Assembly: GCF_015354505.1 (NCBI RefSeq)
Contig: NZ_JACAFP010000018.1
Location: 3,551-39,684, forward strand
Direction of reading: 5' to 3'
From: Microbacterium sp. UFMG61
Lineage (GTDB): Bacteria; Actinomycetota; Actinomycetes; Actinomycetales; Microbacteriaceae
Length of the DNA stretch: 36,134 nucleotides
The position numbers and the translations under genes are program-made. This document shows, in pieces, positions 12,673 through 20,618 of this stretch. How positions within the stretch are numbered: the first letter of the stretch is position 1; the number at the start of each line of letters is the position of its first letter. The notes beneath the pieces are model-generated. The model ran no database searches. It saw only the letters and a list, made by a program, of their open reading frames with translations, and was not told the DNA's origin.

Positions 12673-13826
12673 GAGGCGTACGCGCTGTTCTCGTGCACGT
12701 AATCGTGAGTGAGGTCGTTCGTGAGGATCGTCGCCGTCGCATCACCGATCTTGAGGTCGATCACCAGATGAGTCGCCCGTGGAGTCAGGTCGACCTCCTC
12801 GCGCGGCCGGTCGGGGCCACCTTCACTGCACACGCGGACGCCGTTCATCCAGACATCGACGTCATACGGGTCGAACTGCGCGTTCGTCGTGCCGATCGCG
12901 GCGAGCACCCGACCCCAGTTCGGGTCGTTGCCGAAGATCGCAGCTTTGAAGAGGTTGTTTCGAGCGACCGAGCGGCCGACCTCGACCGCCTCTCCCTCGG
13001 TCACGGCATGCTGCACCTCGATCGTGATGTCGTGGCTCGCTCCCTCGGCATCCCCCTGCAGCTTGACCGCGAGTTCCAGGCAGAGCTCGCGCAGGGCGGC
13101 GGTGAAGTCGTCGAGGGCGGGCACGACGCCGGATGCACCGTTGGCGAGCAGCGTGACCTGGTCGTTCGTCGACATGCACCCGTCGGAGTCGAGACGGTCG
13201 AACGTCGTGCCGGTCGCTGCGCGCAGGGCGGCATCCGCTTCGAGCGGCTCGAGCACGGCATCCGTCGTGATGACGACCAGCATGGTCGCGAGCCCCGGGG
13301 CGAGCATGCCGGCGCCCTTCGCCATGCCGCCGATGGTCCAGCCGTCGCGGGCCACGATCGCTGTCTTCGACACGCTGTCGGTGGTCATGATGGCCTCGGC
13401 CGCCACATCACCGCCGTCGGTCGAGAGCTCGGCGATGGCCTGCTCCGTGCCCGCGAGCACCTTGCCGCGGAAGACCTCGTCGCCGACGCCGATGAGACCG
13501 GTCGAGCAGACGAGCACGTCGCCGGCGCTGACGCCGAGCAGCTCTGCCGCCTTCTCGGCGGTCTGGTGCGTGGTCTGGAACCCGAAGCTCCCGGTGAAGC
13601 AGTTCGCTCCCCCGGAGTTCAGCACGACCGCTTCGACCACGCGATCGGCGACGACCTGCTGCGACCAGATGATCGGGTTGGCCTTGGCGCGGTTGCTCGT
13701 GAAGACGGCCGCGCCGACCTTGCGCGGGCCGCGGTTCACGACCACGGCGACATCGGGCTTGCCGGTCGACTTGAGGCCGGCGGCGACTCCGGCCGCCTCG
13801 AATCCTGCGGGGGCGGTGACGCTCAC
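12669..13826 (-). CDS. argJ: Glutamate N-acetyltransferase / amino-acid acetyltransferase
   Basis: A 385-residue ArgJ. It recycles the acetyl group from N-acetylornithine to glutamate, and in bifunctional members also uses acetyl-CoA. The precursor cleaves itself between A180 and T181 in [13 protein letters not shown]181 becomes the nucleophile of the beta chain. [15 protein letters not shown] at the N-terminus and CMSTNDQV near 215 are typical. No argA-like gene is in the window, so whether this copy is bifunctional cannot be told. Start GTG 13826 overlaps the argC stop as GTGA. Confidence 0.97.
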   Translation of the reverse strand: MSVTAPAGFEAAGVAAGLKSTGKPDVAVVVNRGPRKVGAAVFTSNRAKANPIIWSQQVVADRVVEAVVLNSGGANCFTGSFGFQTTHQTAEKAAELLGVSAGDVLVCSTGLIGVGDEVFRGKVLAGTEQAIAELSTDGGDVAAEAIMTTDSVSKTAIVARDGWTIGGMAKGAGMLAPGLATMLVVITTDAVLEPLEADAALRAATGTTFDRLDSDGCMSTNDQVTLLANGASGVVPALDDFTAALRELCLELAVKLQGDAEGASHDITIEVQHAVTEGEAVEVGRSVARNNLFKAAIFGNDPNWGRVLAAIGTTNAQFDPYDVDVWMNGVRVCSEGGPDRPREEVDLTPRATHLVIDLKIGDATATILTNDLTHDYVHENSAYAS

Positions 13827-14875
13827 GGCGCGACTCCGTTCACTGAGAGGGCGCGGGACTCGGGCAGCCCCAGCGCGAGGTTCATGGACTGGACGGCAGC
13901 GCCTGCGGTGCCCTTGACGAGGTTGTCGACCGCGGTGACCACCGTCACCCGGTTGGCGGCACGGTCGATCGCGAGGCCGATCAGCGCGGTGTTCGCGCCG
14001 AGGACGTCGGCCGTGCGCGGGAAATGTCCCTCCGGCAGCAGCTGCACGAAGGTCTCATCGCCGTACGCGTCTTCCCACGCCGCTCTGATCTCGGTGTCGC
14101 TGACGTCGCCGACGATCGGTGCGGTCGAGGTGGCGAGGATCCCCCGCGACATCGGCACGAGCACAGGGGTGAAGGAGATGCGGATGCCTTCGGGAGCGGC
14201 GCCCGAGGCGGCGGCGAGCGCCTGACGGATCTCGGGGATGTGCCGGTGGGTGCCGCCCACCGCGTAGGGGTTGGCGGTGCCGAGGATCTCGCTGCCGAGC
14301 AGGTTCGTCTTGAGGCTCTTGCCTGCGCCCGAGGGGCCGACGGCGAGCACCGACACGATGTCGCCCGGATCGATCACCCCTGCGGCCACGCCGGGGGCGA
14401 GACTCAGGCTCACGGTCGAGGCGTTGCACCCCGGGGCGGCGATCCGCGTGGAACCGCGCAGAGTCTCCCGCTGCTTGATGCCACCCACGAGCAGTTCGGG
14501 AACGCCGTAGGCCCAGGGCTCATGGAACTCGCCCCCATAGAAGGCGTCCCACGAATCCCGGGAGGTGAGCCGATGGTCGGCACCGGCGTCGATCACGAGC
14601 GGGGTGTCGCCGAGCGCATCCGTGTACTGCCCCGACTGACCGTGCGGCAGCGCGAGGAAGACGATGTCGTGCCCGGCGAGGATCTCGGGTGTGGTGTCCT
14701 GCAGCGTCAGATGGGCGAGAGAGCGCAGGTGCGGCTGGTGCTGCACGAGAGGCTGGCCCGCGTTCGAGTGCGCCGTGACGGTGCGGATCTCGATGTCGGG
14801 GTGCGACGCGAGGAGGCGCAGGATCTCGCCGCCCGCGTAGCCGGATGCGCCGGAGACGGCGACGGAGTACGTCAT
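13823..14875 (-). CDS. argC: N-acetyl-gamma-glutamyl-phosphate reductase
   Basis: A 350-residue NADPH-dependent reductase that converts N-acetylglutamyl phosphate to the semialdehyde. The NADP loop is GASGYAGGE (9-17). The catalytic cysteine is C150 in AAPGCNAS. A conserved His segment, [10 protein letters not shown], lies near 207-216. First gene of the argCJBDFH operon. The ATG is preceded by TAAGGT ending 6 nt upstream, which could serve as a -10 for a leaderless mRNA or, less well, provide AAGG as a weak Shine-Dalgarno. No AT-rich ArgR box is obvious in the 240 bp upstream. Confidence 0.98.
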   Translation of the reverse strand: MTYSVAVSGASGYAGGEILRLLASHPDIEIRTVTAHSNAGQPLVQHQPHLRSLAHLTLQDTTPEILAGHDIVFLALPHGQSGQYTDALGDTPLVIDAGADHRLTSRDSWDAFYGGEFHEPWAYGVPELLVGGIKQRETLRGSTRIAAPGCNASTVSLSLAPGVAAGVIDPGDIVSVLAVGPSGAGKSLKTNLLGSEILGTANPYAVGGTHRHIPEIRQALAAASGAAPEGIRISFTPVLVPMSRGILATSTAPIVGDVSDTEIRAAWEDAYGDETFVQLLPEGHFPRTADVLGANTALIGLAIDRAANRVTVVTAVDNLVKGTAGAAVQSMNLALGLPESRALSVNGVAP

Positions 14876-14881
14876 GCTTCT

Positions 14882-14887
14882 ACCTTA
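14882..14887 (-). promoter_or_regulatory. -10 element TAAGGT before the arg operon
   Basis: Minus-strand TAAGGT lies 6 nt before the argC ATG, the leaderless spacing seen at other units. It also includes AAGG, so a ribosome-binding role is the alternative. Confidence 0.4.
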
Positions 14888-15028
14888 ACGGTCGGACCCC
14901 TCGGCGAACTCGGGGTGCAGTGTCGGGAACCGGGGCGGCGACACCGGCACTCGACCACCGTGCGTACGCAGGCAGCAGCGCAGGGTCGCCTAGAGTCGGC
15001 GGCCGCCGCGGCGTCGGCGCACTGCGAT

Positions 15029-15047
15029 GACGCTCGGAACGAGCGTC
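15029..15047 (-). terminator. Second hairpin downstream of the thiamine operon
   Basis: Eight-bp perfect stem GACGCTCG/CGAGCGTC with a three-base loop. It lies 23 bp past a longer hairpin and may act with it as a tandem terminator. Confidence 0.45.
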
Positions 15048-15069
15048 AGAGAGGCGGTGGCGGCCGAAG

Positions 15070-15105
15070 GCATGCCGCGACGATAGCGCGCTCGTCGCGG
15101 CATGC
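15070..15105 (-). terminator. Terminator of the thiM / ThiE-ThiD-TenA operon
   Basis: Fourteen-bp perfect stem (15070-15083 with 15092-15105) and an 8-base loop, starting 15 bp after the stop codon of the fusion gene. No T-run follows. The rest of 14876-15119 holds no convincing gene; a 27-codon arginine-rich frame inside it was rejected. Confidence 0.75.
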
Positions 15106-15119
15106 GCAAATCCGGTGCG

Positions 15120-17270
15120 TCACGTAGAGACGGCTGCGGCGAAAGGCGCGGCGAAGAACGCGAGCTCATGGGCGCTCGAGACCTCGAACGCGCGGAGCAT
15201 CCGTGCCCTGCGATCGGAGGACGATGCGGCAGCCGCTTCTGCGACGTACGCGATCGCCTGCTCGGTCGCCGCGTCGAACGCAGGGTCCGCGTAGGTGGCG
15301 AGCCAGGAGGCATACGGATGCCGAGCATCTCTCGCATACTCTCCGAATGCCCCTGCGTGCAGACGCTGTCCGAGATCGGTGTAGAGCCAGAAGCACGGGA
15401 GCACGGCGGCGATGAGTTCGGCGTAGTCACCGCCGAACGCCACCGAACGCAGGTGGTCGAGGTACGCGACCGTGGCCGGCGCGGGGGTGGCCGCGAAGGT
15501 CGCGTCATCCACACCCTCTCCCGGGGTCAGCCAGGAGGCGTGCAGCTCGAGCTCGCCGACGATCGCGCCCTCGGCCGATCGCGCCCAGAACGCCTGCTCG
15601 TGCGGAGTCGGAGCGAGACGCGAGGCTGCGGCGAGCACACGTGAGTACTCCCGGAGATAGAGCGCATCCTGCGCGAGATAGAACAGGAACGGCTCCCTGG
15701 CGAGAGTGCCGTCGGCGAGCCCCCGGATGAACGGGAGCTCGTCGATCCCCCTCCGCACTTCGGCCGTGCGGTCCCACCAGTCGGAGCGGACCTGCACCGG
15801 TGTCGGGGCCGTGTCGATCCCCCCGCGCTGCCACAACCCCGCGAAGTGACCGATCGGGCCGTGACCACGGCCGACCTGGAGTCCCTCGCCGGCGCGCAGC
15901 GACTCGCGAAGCCACGACCGGGTGGAGGCGACGGCATCCACGGGCGTCTCTCCGCGGGCGAGACGCGTCGCCAGTGCCGAAGACAGCGAGCATCCGGTGC
16001 CGTGGGTGTTCGTCGTGGGGATGCGGGTGCCCGGATACTCCGTCAGCACTCCCCTCGGGATGTCGACGAGCGCGTCGGGGACGTGGTCACCGTCGAGGTG
16101 CCCGCCCTTCACGAGCACCGCCGCACCGATCTCACCCGACAGCTCCTCCGCTGCGGCGAGCGCGTCGTTCCATCCCGCGATCGGACGCCCGGCGAGTGCC
16201 GCGAGCTCTCCGAGGTTCGGAGTCACGACGTCAGCGCGGCCGAGCAGGTCGCGCAGCGCCGCCTCGGCATCCTCGTCGAGCAGCCTGTCACCGCTGGTGG
16301 CGATCATGACCGGGTCGACCACGACGATCGGCGGTCGCACCTCGTCGAGCCACTCGGTGACGGCGCCGATCACCTCGACGTTCGCGAGCATCCCGATCTT
16401 CACGGCGTCGACGATGATGTCGTCGGAGAGCGCGTCGAGCTGGTCCCGCACGAACGATGCCGGCGGAACATGCACTCCGCGCACCCCCGTGGTGTTCTGC
16501 GCGGTGAGGGCCGTCACCACCGCCATTCCGTATCCGCCGTTCGCCGCGATGGACTTGAGATCGGCCTGGATTCCCGCGCCACCGGACGGGTCGCTCCCGG
16601 CGATGCTGAGCACCCTCGGCGTTCCTGCGCCCCGCCACCGGCTCACGAACGACGCTGCGGTCTGCACAGGGTCGGGCGCCGCGCACAGCGCCGAGACCAC
16701 CGCGAGGCCTGCAGCACCGGCATCTCGAAGCGCCTCGGTGTCATCGATGCCCACTCCGCCGATCGCCACGCAGGGCAGATCCGTCGTCGCGACGAGTACC
16801 CGGAATCCCTCGACACCGAGAGCCGGCGGGTGGTCGGGTTTCGTGCTGGTGGGGCGGATGACGCCGACACCGAGGTAGTCGATGGTTCCCGCCGGCAGCG
16901 CCTGCACCGCTTCGAAGTGCTCGGCACTGTGAGCCGTGAGTCCGATGACCGCGTCGGGGCCCAGGGCATCACGCGCATGCAGCACCGATGCGTCCCCCTG
17001 GCCGAGATGCACGCCGTCGATCTTCGCGCCCTGCTCGCGCGCGGCGAGCGCGGCGTCGAGCCGATCGTTCACGACGAGCAGGGCACGTCCGTCTATGACG
17101 CGGGAGAGCGCGACCAGCTGCGCGGCGATCTCGGCATCCGTCGCCGTCTTGTCGCGCAGCTGCACGATGCGCACTCCACCGTCGACAGCCTGTCGCACGG
17201 TCTCGACGACGCCACGCTCGCCGCAGAGATCGGGATCCGTGACGAGGTACAGCGAGAGGTCGGCGATCAC
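15120..17270 (-). CDS. Trifunctional thiamine protein: ThiE - ThiD - TenA fusion
   Basis: A 716-residue three-domain protein. Residues 1-212 are ThiE, thiamine-phosphate synthase: VQLRDK (36-41), DGVHLGQGD and an IGGVG phosphate site. Residues 218-475 are ThiD, HMP/HMP-P kinase: [16 protein letters not shown] at the start, VDPVM (318-322) and the anion-hole THGTGC (422-427). Residues about 495-716 are TenA, aminopyrimidine aminohydrolase or thiaminase II, which salvages [15 protein letters not shown] and the conserved cysteine C626 in LPCFWLY. Together they make HMP-PP and join it to thiazole phosphate supplied by ThiM. The start GTG overlaps the thiM stop as GTGA, so both lie under the TPP riboswitch. 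ThiD-TenA and ThiE-ThiD pairs are known separately; all three in one chain is less common. All three active sites look intact. Confidence 0.95.
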   Translation of the reverse strand: MIADLSLYLVTDPDLCGERGVVETVRQAVDGGVRIVQLRDKTATDAEIAAQLVALSRVIDGRALLVVNDRLDAALAAREQGAKIDGVHLGQGDASVLHARDALGPDAVIGLTAHSAEHFEAVQALPAGTIDYLGVGVIRPTSTKPDHPPALGVEGFRVLVATTDLPCVAIGGVGIDDTEALRDAGAAGLAVVSALCAAPDPVQTAASFVSRWRGAGTPRVLSIAGSDPSGGAGIQADLKSIAANGGYGMAVVTALTAQNTTGVRGVHVPPASFVRDQLDALSDDIIVDAVKIGMLANVEVIGAVTEWLDEVRPPIVVVDPVMIATSGDRLLDEDAEAALRDLLGRADVVTPNLGELAALAGRPIAGWNDALAAAEELSGEIGAAVLVKGGHLDGDHVPDALVDIPRGVLTEYPGTRIPTTNTHGTGCSLSSALATRLARGETPVDAVASTRSWLRESLRAGEGLQVGRGHGPIGHFAGLWQRGGIDTAPTPVQVRSDWWDRTAEVRRGIDELPFIRGLADGTLAREPFLFYLAQDALYLREYSRVLAAASRLAPTPHEQAFWARSAEGAIVGELELHASWLTPGEGVDDATFAATPAPATVAYLDHLRSVAFGGDYAELIAAVLPCFWLYTDLGQRLHAGAFGEYARDARHPYASWLATYADPAFDAATEQAIAYVAEAAAASSSDRRARMLRAFEVSSAHELAFFAAPFAAAVST

Positions 17271-18115
17271 AGCGCACGCTCCTCGATGCGCGCCGCCGCG
17301 GCGATGTCGCGGGGGCGCACGGCGGCGAGCGCATCGAGCAGCGCCACCGCGAAGCTGCCGGGTCCGGATGCCTGTGCGGCCGCGTGCTCGGCGGCGATCG
17401 TGTACACCAGGCTCGCCGAGGCGATCGCCGTGAGCGAGTCCGTGCCCGAGGATCGCGCGGCGGCCAGGAAGGCGGCCATCACCGCGCCCAGCGCACAGCC
17501 TCCCCCGGTGACACGGGTGAGCAGCTCGTCACCGTTCGCGATGCGCACCACCCGACGGCCGTCGGTGATGAGGTCGACGGCGCCCGAGACCGCGACGACC
17601 GAGCCATACCTCGACGCCAGCGTCGCGGCGGCCTCGGCCGCGTCATCTGTGGTGTCGGTCGCATCGACCCCTCGGCCCCCGGCGCTGAGCCCTGCGAGTG
17701 CGAGGATCTCCGAGGCGTTTCCGCGGATAGCCGTCGGGCGGTGCGCGACCAGCCGCTGCGCCAGCCCCGTGCGCACGGGGAGCGAGCCGATCGCCACGGG
17801 ATCGAGCACCCACGGCGTGCCGGCACTGTTCGCGCCCTCCACCGCTTCGAGGCTCGCCGCCCGCTGTTCCGGGGTCGGCGTGCCGAGGTTGATGAGCATC
17901 CCACCGGCCACGCCCGCGAACAGGCCCGACTCCGAGACGATGTCGACCATCGCCGGAGCCGCGCCGAGGGCGAGCAGCACGTTGGCCGTGAACCCCGTCA
18001 CCACCGTGTTGGTGATGCAGTGGGTCAGCGGTGGTGCCTCGCGCAGTGCGGACAGGAGCTCCGCAGCCGAGGCCGCGATGGTCGATTCGGATTCCGGACG
18101 CAGACGATCGCTCAT
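17267..18115 (-). CDS. thiM: Hydroxyethylthiazole kinase
   Basis: A 282-residue ribokinase-like enzyme that phosphorylates the thiazole alcohol THZ for thiamine salvage. [10 protein letters not shown] (31-40), LDPVAIG and [10 protein letters not shown] are characteristic. The [12 protein letters not shown] segment near 227 holds the conserved glycine-rich active-site loop with Cys. The N-terminal 20 residues are a little longer than in many ThiM. The ATG lies one base after the last pair of the TPP aptamer, and the only good Shine-Dalgarno (AGGGA) is inside the aptamer. It is followed by the ThiE-ThiD-TenA gene with a GTGA overlap. With no thiC or thiG here, the operon looks like a salvage unit. 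Confidence 0.96.
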   Translation of the reverse strand: MSDRLRPESESTIAASAAELLSALREAPPLTHCITNTVVTGFTANVLLALGAAPAMVDIVSESGLFAGVAGGMLINLGTPTPEQRAASLEAVEGANSAGTPWVLDPVAIGSLPVRTGLAQRLVAHRPTAIRGNASEILALAGLSAGGRGVDATDTTDDAAEAAATLASRYGSVVAVSGAVDLITDGRRVVRIANGDELLTRVTGGGCALGAVMAAFLAAARSSGTDSLTAIASASLVYTIAAEHAAAQASGPGSFAVALLDALAAVRPRDIAAAARIEERAL

Positions 18116-18116
18116 T

Positions 18117-18195
18117 GCGACATCCCTTCGCTAGTACGAACTAGATCAGGTTCGACGGGTCTGTTCTCAGCCGCGGATGCGGCACCCCGTGTCAC
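18117..18195 (-). promoter_or_regulatory. TPP riboswitch controlling thiM
   Basis: Minus-strand THI element. From 5' to 3' it has P1 strand GTGACA (18190-18195), the conserved GGGGTGCC, GGCTGAGA, ACCCGTCGAACCTGATC, then AGCGAAGGGA, and closing P1 strand TGTCGC (18117-18122). The aptamer abuts the start codon (18113-18115) with one base between. No expression platform is present; AGGGA in the conserved 3' part is also the Shine-Dalgarno, so TPP binding would hide it directly. This indicates translational control by thiamine pyrophosphate. Confidence 0.95.
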
Positions 18196-18203
18196 TCGCT
18201 CGA

Positions 18204-18209
18204 AGTCTA
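18204..18209 (-). promoter_or_regulatory. -10 element TAGACT before the TPP riboswitch
   Basis: TAGACT on the minus strand ends 8 nt before the first P1 base of the aptamer, so transcription should start almost exactly at the riboswitch. The same hexamer precedes pheS, the TrmH-type methyltransferase gene and infC. Confidence 0.55.
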
Positions 18210-18223
18210 GCGATGCGAAGCGG

Positions 18224-18353
18224 TCAGTCGAGGCTGTGCAGCAGCGCGAGCTCGTCGTCGCGGCTCAGCCCCGCGCGGCGTTCGCGGTCGACGCCACGCT
18301 CGCGCTCATCCGCGATGACCGTCGTGATCGTCTCGTCGAGCGGTCGCAGTTCT
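18224..18353 (-). pseudogene. Displaced C-terminal coding segment of the epimerase gene (other frame)
   Basis: Reading minus-strand frame from about 18349 gives 41 sensible residues (LRPLDETITTVI..., then RAGLSRDDELALLHSLD) ending at TGA 18224-18226. They form a natural acidic/Leu C-terminus. The frame used by the gene as sequenced gives a Ser/Arg-rich tail instead. The switch point is the G5 run (C5 at 18354-18358 on the plus strand): one added G would join the two. Confidence 0.75.
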
Positions 18354-19188
18354 CCCCCGCAGCGCGATACCGCGCGTTGACCCGGCTCATGAATCCGGTC
18401 AGGTCGGCGGGCAGCCAGAGGGGCAGCGATCGCTCCCCCGCCCAGTGCGCGACGCCGTTCGCGACGAGCCAGTCATCGTCGGCGACGACCGTCTCACCTC
18501 CGTGCCCCGTACTGCGTCGCATCTTCGCGATGACCTCGGAGAGCGGATGCTGATCACCGATCGCGTCGACCACCCCGGTGGTCGATGTCGTGGCGATGAA
18601 ATCCGTCAGGTCATCGACGTCGATGACCTGCACGTCGCGCCCGTCGGTGTTCGGGATCAGCACCGGCCCGTCCACCGCCCTGAGGAATGCCGCCGCCCAG
18701 TAGCCGAAGCGGTCGCTGGGATCGCCCTCACCGACGATCAGCCCCGGACGCACGATCAGGGCGCGCTCGCCGAGGGTGCGCACGACGTTCTCGGCGGCCA
18801 CCTTCTCGGCGCCGTAGTCGTACTCGTCTCCGGGTTCCGCGGGCGCATGCACCGGCGAGGTCTCGTCCCCGCCTGTCGTCACGTCGTCGGAGTACACCGA
18901 CATCGATGACACGTAGGTCCACCGCCCGGCTCTGTCGCCCAGGGCGCCGACGGCGGCGGTGACGTGCGCGGCACGCGATGAGATGTCGATGACGTGGTCC
19001 CAGTCGCGTCCGGACACCGCGGCGTAGGCCTCCGCATCATCGCGGTCGGCGATCACGAGGCTCGCGCCGTCAGGCGACGGACGTCCTCCGCGGGCCAGGC
19101 ACATCACCGTGGCGCCGTTCAGCAGCATCGTGCGGGCGATGCGCCCCGACAGCCAGCCCGTTCCGCCGAGGATCAACACGTCAGTCAT
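18265..19188 (-). CDS. NAD-dependent epimerase/dehydratase family protein, C-terminus frameshifted
   Basis: As sequenced, 307 residues of an extended short-chain dehydrogenase. The Rossmann glycine loop is GGTGWLSG (8-15). The catalytic dyad is YxxxK in YDYGAEK near 145, with SSMSVYS before it supplying the serine. RPGLIVGEGDPSDR is the typical segment after the active site. The substrate is probably a nucleotide sugar or similar, but is unknown. Good protein ends near residue 273 (VNARYRAAG); the last 34 residues are an off-frame Ser/Arg-rich tail. Restoring one G in the G5 run at 18354-18358 gives a normal end at 18224. This is either a sequencing error or a real late frameshift that leaves the catalytic part intact. 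Start ATG 19188 begins directly with the Rossmann strand. Confidence 0.82.
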   Translation of the reverse strand: MTDVLILGGTGWLSGRIARTMLLNGATVMCLARGGRPSPDGASLVIADRDDAEAYAAVSGRDWDHVIDISSRAAHVTAAVGALGDRAGRWTYVSSMSVYSDDVTTGGDETSPVHAPAEPGDEYDYGAEKVAAENVVRTLGERALIVRPGLIVGEGDPSDRFGYWAAAFLRAVDGPVLIPNTDGRDVQVIDVDDLTDFIATTSTTGVVDAIGDQHPLSEVIAKMRRSTGHGGETVVADDDWLVANGVAHWAGERSLPLWLPADLTGFMSRVNARYRAAGENCDRSTRRSRRSSRMSASVASTANAARG

Positions 19189-19252
19189 GCGCCCATGTCA
19201 CCAGGTACGGCTGGGAAGGGGAAGGGGGTTCCGCTCTCGGCGGATCCGTCTC

Positions 19253-19969
19253 TCACCGCGTGCGCAGATCATCCAGACCTGCGAGCGACGGAACTGTCCA
19301 CGACGGGTCAGGACGCCACCGCACCCATTCCGGGTCGAAGGGCCACTCCCCGGCGCGGAACGACTCGATCGCAGCGCCCGCGTGCCGCTCGATCTGCGCC
19401 GCCTGCGCGCTCGTGAGACGCCCCTGCTCGATCGCCGCGATCACCTCGTCCTCGTCTTTGAGAGACACGGAACCCTCGGCCTCGATCTCGACGTCGAGGA
19501 TGTGATCCGACGAGTAGGTGTCGCGGTCGGTGCGCAGGTGTGCGTTCTCGAGGTTCACGTACCATCCGGCGAACGTCCAGTCGACGCCGGTCGCGTCGCT
19601 CCAGAACAGCCAGACCGACCAGGGCGCGCCCGCCGGCGCGATGCGCAGGATGCCGTTGCCCCACCATTCCTCGACGATCCGCGTGCGCGGTTCGAGCCAC
19701 CGACGCTCGAGCGGCACCGTGCGCACCCTCTCACCCGCGGGCGTGCCCTGACCCTCCTGGAGGGTGCCGGGTGCGAGCCAGGCCACGAGCCCACGCGCAT
19801 CGTCGCGGACCACACGCATGGGCGTGATGGTCGATGCGTCGCCGGGCTGCCAGCCCGGCTTGCGATAGTGCCAGTCGATCTGCTCACCCGGCTGCAGGAA
19901 CGGCCCCTCACCCATCGCACGGACACCGTCGGGCACCGCGGCAGGGGTGCTGTGAGGAAGGATGCTCAT
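19253..19969 (-). CDS. DUF402 domain protein
   Basis: A 238-residue cytosolic protein with a DUF402 (FomD-like) domain. FomD is a nucleotide-processing enzyme of fosfomycin synthesis in Streptomyces; most family members are uncharacterised phosphatases or hydrolases acting on nucleotides. The diagnostic part is GWYVNLENAHLR (about 140-151), then DHILDVEIE and SLKDEDEVIAAIEQG, which hold the Asp/Glu residues expected to bind metal. The C-terminal 60 residues (EWPFDPEWVRWRPDPSW) are common in actinobacterial members. No Shine-Dalgarno precedes ATG 19969, but TACCGT lies exactly 6 nt upstream. The gene is flanked by the epimerase and the toxin-antitoxin pair with only short gaps. Confidence 0.85.
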   Translation of the reverse strand: MSILPHSTPAAVPDGVRAMGEGPFLQPGEQIDWHYRKPGWQPGDASTITPMRVVRDDARGLVAWLAPGTLQEGQGTPAGERVRTVPLERRWLEPRTRIVEEWWGNGILRIAPAGAPWSVWLFWSDATGVDWTFAGWYVNLENAHLRTDRDTYSSDHILDVEIEAEGSVSLKDEDEVIAAIEQGRLTSAQAAQIERHAGAAIESFRAGEWPFDPEWVRWRPDPSWTVPSLAGLDDLRTR

Positions 19970-19975
19970 CCCGAC

Positions 19976-19981
19976 ACGGTA
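19976..19981 (-). promoter_or_regulatory. -10 element TACCGT before the DUF402 gene, leaderless type
   Basis: Minus-strand TACCGT, 6 nt before ATG 19969. No ribosome-binding site or clear -35 is visible. Confidence 0.45.
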
Positions 19982-20002
19982 CCCCCGGCGCGCGGACGAC
20001 CC

Positions 20003-20326
20003 TCAGTGCGACTCGAGGATGGCGACCGCATCGAGATCGAACGCGCGGATCACTGCCATGGCAACCGCCGCCTCCTGCGCTTCTGACAGGAATCCGAGCG
20101 TGCGGCCGAGCGCGGAGACCGGAACGGTGACCGTATTGTCCAGCGAGATCGCGCAGGGACGGCCCAGTCCCTCCGCCGGCCCCACAGGCACCTCGCTGCT
20201 CAGTCCTTTGACGGTGGTGGTGATCGGCGCGACCGTGACCTTGGTCATGGCTCCGCGTGCCGCCTCGCGTGTGAGAACGACGACCGGCCGGGTCTTGTCG
20301 AGGCGCGCGAGGCAAATCTCCCGCAC
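20003..20326 (-). CDS. PemK/MazF family toxin (type II toxin-antitoxin)
   Basis: A 107-residue protein with the PemK/MazF barrel pattern. It opens MREICLARLDKTRPVVVLTREAARG, then VTVAPITTTVKG and GLGRPCAISLDNTVTVPV. Family members are sequence-specific mRNA or tRNA endoribonucleases that stop growth when freed from antitoxin. The usual N-terminal arginine-proline strand (RPVVVLT) and the ITTT segment are intact. GTG 20326 was chosen because it lies one base after the antitoxin stop. The longer frame upstream translates through the antitoxin gene and is not real. Cut site unknown. Confidence 0.87.
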   Translation of the reverse strand: MREICLARLDKTRPVVVLTREAARGAMTKVTVAPITTTVKGLSSEVPVGPAEGLGRPCAISLDNTVTVPVSALGRTLGFLSEAQEAAVAMAVIRAFDLDAVAILESH

Positions 20327-20327
20327 G

Positions 20328-20561
20328 TCAGATCTCGACCTCGAGGCGGGAGACAGTCCAGTCGACCAGCGGGTCCAGATCATCGCCGGCCCCCCGCCGC
20401 TCGAGTATCCCCGCATCGTGCTCGGCCGCACGACGACGCAGCTCACGCTGAATCGCGATCGTCACGAGCGCGGTGCGGCTCGGCGCTCCACCTGTTGCCA
20501 CGATGGCGTCGAGTTGCGACACGGTGTCATCGGGCAATCGGACGGCGATCTGGGTGCTCAT
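20328..20561 (-). CDS. Ribbon-helix-helix antitoxin
   Basis: A 77-residue MazE-type antitoxin. The N-terminal MSTQIAVRLPDDTVSQLD is a ribbon-helix-helix beta strand plus helix A; PSRTALVTIAIQRELRR is helix B, with the usual Ser-Arg turn. The acidic C-terminus (DDLDPLVDWTVSRLEVEI) is the likely toxin-binding tail. The pair is encoded antitoxin first with one base between genes. ATG 20561 is preferred over an in-frame ATG at 20585, because TATCGT lies 6 nt before 20561 and the upstream ATG is inside a large palindrome. RHH antitoxins repress their own operon by binding palindromes, and one is present. Confidence 0.88.
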   Translation of the reverse strand: MSTQIAVRLPDDTVSQLDAIVATGGAPSRTALVTIAIQRELRRRAAEHDAGILERRGAGDDLDPLVDWTVSRLEVEI

Positions 20562-20567
20562 GCCAGA

Positions 20568-20573
20568 ACGATA
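20568..20573 (-). promoter_or_regulatory. -10 element TATCGT before the toxin-antitoxin operon
   Basis: Minus-strand TATCGT lies 6 nt before the antitoxin ATG and overlaps the promoter-proximal arm of the palindrome at 20569-20613. A protein bound to the palindrome would cover it. Confidence 0.5.
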
Positions 20574-20613
20574 CGCGAACTGCATCCCATATCGGTATGC
20601 AGTTCGCGTATCG
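20569..20613. repeat. 17-bp perfect inverted repeat, candidate toxin-antitoxin operator
   Basis: Arms 20569-20585 and 20597-20613 are exact reverse complements around an 11-bp AT-richer centre (CCCATATCGGT on the plus strand). The element fills the gap between the pheT stop (20619) and the antitoxin start (20561) and overlaps the putative -10. It may be both an operator for the ribbon-helix-helix antitoxin and the end of the pheST transcript. Confidence 0.75.
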
Positions 20614-20618
20614 AGCCA

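Noticed and set aside
14990..15073. 27-codon minus-strand frame after the thiamine operon
   Set aside because: No Shine-Dalgarno; it lies across terminator hairpins and is an arginine-rich chance frame.
15846..18134. 762-codon plus-strand open frame opposite the thiamine genes
   Set aside because: It is the antisense shadow of thiM and the ThiE-ThiD-TenA gene; the translation is Arg/Asp/His-rich low complexity with no family features.
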